64,000 nucleotides of DNA. It comes from Doris montereyensis. Taxonomy: Eukaryota > Mollusca > Gastropoda > Nudibranchia > Dorididae. Below the pieces are notes generated by a model. That model searched no databases, was not told where the DNA came from, and saw only the letters and a program-made list of their open reading frames with translations. The stretch spans positions 269,501 through 333,500 of the forward strand of contig JAXRKP010000179.1 in the NCBI GenBank assembly GCA_037039925.1. The letters run 5' to 3'. Positions 60,456-64,000 of the stretch are shown here, in pieces (position 1 is the stretch's first letter; each line of letters begins with the position of its first letter). The position numbers and the translations under genes were made by a program.

Positions 60456-63400
60456 CGTGGCTGACTAAACCTCCTTCTGCAATTAGCACACATTGTCGTT
60501 CTGCGTGTGTGACCAGTGACACGTGCTCACACACGACGTACCGCTAGACAGATCATTGACCCCTGCTTCAGTCCCGTGAGCACATGGTGTTGTGGTTATT
60601 TATCCCTTGGCATCATCCCACCTTTCAAAGCGTCCTTTGTTTTCGATTGCTTTTTTATTTTTATTATCAACCTTTCTCTCTTATTTCGTGTGTGAATGAG
60701 TACCCAAATGTGTTGCGTCGATGGATCTGATCAAAGTGGCCATGCAGTACAAAGTGCCTTTTCGAGCATGTACTGCATGCTCCCAGGGACGTGAGGAAGT
60801 ACATTGTACCATGAATGAAATGGTCTGTCACTGTCGGGAGATGAATGGGGGTACAAGTTTGTGAGCGTAAACTTTGCGTTTGCGGGGACACGGACAATTA
60901 TTCTATCTCTAGCTGCCTTAAAGCTGTAACCTTATCAAAGCCACCAAATAGGAAGGAGGTGTGAAATAAAAACGCGTATCTTTAGAACCCACACGTAGCC
61001 CAATTATTTAAATGAACGGGTAACCCGTATCGAATTTCTCCCCTTCCTTGCCCTTGACATCACCCTGAACGTAGAGAAAGTGTACACACATCAATCGAGG
61101 CCGTTGATGGAATGTTAAAAACCAATCCTCGAAGTAAGAAAAAGATGCAAACTTTTTCATACTGTTTGGAGTGGTGGGCGGGGGATTTGAAGAGAGGGGA
61201 GCGTTGACGGGGATGGGCATCCTTCAGCCGTTGCCTGATACTAAGTGATACCTGAGGTCCAGGTGGTACGACCAGCGGTTAGGTTAATATGTCATCTGCC
61301 ATGACTTCATTTCACTACGCATACGCGGAATGTTGTGCTCGTGCTTGTTGCAGTCAGAGCACTCAGTAACCATCCTTCCATCTGCCCGTCTGGCATTGAG
61401 GTTACGTTTAGCTTGTATTGCATCAGTCTTGTGCGCATTCTTGGAATTATTTTTGTCTGAACCCACCCCACATTCTGTGCTCTGTCTGATCATTTTTTAT
61501 TTTCGCTGTCATTCGTCGTTGCTCTTTCCCCGACTTCTCGCCATTTATTGTTTCATTTAACCTAGGCGTGTATTGTGTTGACAAACGAACGTACCCATTT
61601 CCTCCGTTAACAAAAAAAAAGAAAGAAAAGAGTGTCAATCACACAGAAAGTACAGTCATGCAAATTGGATTCTCCTTTCTTCAAACATGGCTACTAAAAG
61701 CTAGGCCCACATAACTAGATACTCTGTGGGTCCATTATCTGTGGGGCTCTTTTGGGTTTGTTTGGTTTTCTTTAAGGAGAACGAAACAATTTTCTTACCG
61801 TGGACACATTTTTTTCTCTCTCTAACAACATTCTTCTCCCCCACCCGGTTTAAACTAAACTCCAATCCATTACATGTATTATATTATAACGATGAACTCT
61901 TCAGATATGCGGCGTGTAGAAGATGCATTTTATTTTTCCTACTTCCTGGCCACGTGTACACTTTAGATAATAAAGGGTTGATAGGGTTGGTGTGCCCATG
62001 ATTGCATTCCTTGTGTTTGGATGACGCAAGACCGTAAGAATCGTTCTCGAGAACACACTCATACCCACGCTTACTTACTACTCCAGCCGTACTGATCCAC
62101 ACGATATGCCTTCAGCTACTTGATAATAGACGTGGTTTTCTGTTTATGAGGGCCATGTGGGGGGCCCTACCCGCTGACTGATGCTATTTTGTATGGAGAA
62201 ATGTTACGGCTTGCCAGCACGTGGATTGAGATAAGCGCACTCAATGAAGTGATACTAAAAGATCATTGTCATTTATTCATCTTTCTTTATAACTGTCGTC
62301 ATCAGTAATAGCATACATGCTTTTGATAAAACGACGGAGCTGATCCATTGTACACGTGTATGATGGTAGGCGCCCATGTATTCGTATTAAATGTTTAAAC
62401 GCGTGTGACGTAAACCTTATTTATGTGTATGGCGGTTAGCGAAATGATGCATGAGTGTGTTTTCGGTTTCTTTTTTCGCAATCTTTCACAAATGTCGTGT
62501 GGACTTTTTTTGAGTAGGTTTCATATTAGAAATAACCGAGTATAGTAAAATAGTATCCTACACATCCGTCTAGTTGGTTGTAATCGGGCGGTTCTGCTAG
62601 ATCGCTGACTGAGACAAGACATGAGACAGTGTTGCATGCAGATAACCGACGAAAAGAGTATAACATTCATTTTTCTTTTCAGTACATCTGGGGTATATCG
62701 AGTATGTCGCTTGGGGTGGGGGGGTCGTTTTTTAAGACGTATGAGATACGCTTGCTGCGCAGCGAAAGAAACATGTTATGTGATGCAGTGGTTGTGTGAT
62801 AACTCACCACTCCTGGAAATAGAATAAAAAGAAAGGAGGTGTGTGTTGGTGTCTCTTCCCCATTTTATTCTCTTTCTTTAATAAACACAGCAATGTGCTC
62901 CTCGCTGAAAGGACGGCCAGTCTTCGTATGCAAAATTCTGAAAAGCTGCTGGATAACACGTTTCCTGTGGCATCATTTGTGGGCATTTCAATTACTGTCA
63001 ACCGTCATTCTTATGTCACCTTTGTTTCGGTCACATTGTGTGACGCCCTGCCTGCGGCACCCTACTTCAAATTCAGGGCATTGGGCATGAGCGTGTGAAA
63101 GTCTTTAGTTTAGCCTTTCAGCGTCTCCATCCATTGTGCCCAAGCCTTGATAATCTCTCTCTCCCCCCCCCCCCTTTCCTGACTGGAAAACGTGGTTGCT
63201 TCAGGCACTTCAAGGCTATCGTGAGAATCCAAAGTTTGAACGCATTAAACATTTAAGATGTGTTGTTGTAGTACTAGCAGTAGCGTAATCGATACTGATG
63301 TGACATTGACACGACGCCGTTGTTGTGGGACGTGTTTCTGCACGACGTTTTATGCTCTTGGGGGAAACGTACGTCACTCTGTCGACGCAGGTGTGAATGG

Positions 63401-64000
63401 GTAGCCATTTATAGTATAGGGAGAGAATGGTCTCGTCAGAGTGAATGTTGATATGAAATGTATGAAGGGCAGCTGTACTATATCGTGACCCTTAGGGAGT
63501 TGAGAAATGTTTTAATGTAATGGTTTGCTGTGGTTTTGGGGGGGGGGGGGGATCAGCTGATGATGGAAGGCGCTCCCACTTGTGCGGCGGTACAGCCTTT
63601 TGATTCCATCTCTTTCGTTACAGTCATGGATCATTGTATTTTGTTAGGTTTTGTTTTTTTACCAATGTTGTGTGTTTGGAGGTATCACGCGTCTAAAGTT
63701 GAGCACTGAGCTGTACTCTTTCGAAAAAAATGCTCCCTCACTTCCCGTGCTGGTATTTCCATTATGTGGGGCATGGTAATCGGCGGGCGGAAGACAAGAC
63801 TTTTATCTTGCGTTTAAACGGACTATGGGGATGGTGACGTGGCCTCCTTCTCTCTCGCTCCCACACCCCACCCCGTGGTGTGTGTGAGTCGTGTAGTTCC
63901 GTGTTCATTATGTTTAGCTTATATTATCTTATTGTGGTACGGAGATAGATCCTGGTCGAATTTGTCGACTGCTTTTGGATCGAAGCCCGTAATAAACCGG
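60456..64000. other. No gene seen
   Basis: Open frames up to about 90 codons occur on both strands without motifs, splice coherence or compositional support. Short G and C runs occur near 63167 and 63539. Confidence 0.45.

Overview
This is eukaryotic, AT-rich, repeat-laden nuclear DNA. Small exons with GT/AG borders, kilobase introns, long (CT)n tracts, MITEs, tRNA-derived SINEs, an RTE-like LINE and a hAT transposon point to an invertebrate. I infer a mollusc, perhaps a gastropod, from the overall repeat style; the sequence does not prove this.

Three protein-coding loci can be supported. (1) 4287-14695, minus strand: a nine-exon gene for mitochondrial ribosomal protein uL1m (MRPL1). All exon phases agree, and the model gives 349 aa. 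(2) 18700-28555, plus strand: the 5' part of a CCR4-NOT deadenylase gene (CNOT6/6L-like), comprising the start-codon exon and two leucine-rich-repeat exons. The catalytic EEP exons were not found in the window. (3) 52304-53510, minus strand: a compact three-exon gene for a 124-aa protein I do not recognise. Loci 1 and 2 diverge, so their promoters probably lie between about 14.7 and 18.7 kb. Candidate promoters and first exons without an identified gene lie at 42.7-43.15 kb and 56.6-57.05 kb.

Layout. 0-4 kb: dispersed repeats. 4-15 kb: MRPL1, with MITEs in its introns. 15-29 kb: the CNOT6-like 5' region. Its first intron holds a 2.8-kb hAT transposon nested in a pogo-like MITE, and a complete copy of the same MITE at 16.4-17.1 kb preserves the empty target site. 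29-37 kb: microsatellites and a duplicated, reordered block. 37-40 kb: a minus-strand LINE. 41-52 kb: SINEs, three different minisatellites and a 5'-truncated second LINE copy. 52-54 kb: the unknown gene and its upstream region. 54-64 kb: almost no recognisable genes.

A striking overall feature is that MRPL1, the CNOT6-like exons and the hAT transposase all carry single-base frameshifts, mostly in short homopolymers, while their splice sites and exon lengths stay correct. Residual long-read consensus error explains this better than independent gene death. Exon-level calls were made by eye from translation and splice sites and by comparison with remembered protein families, without any database search.
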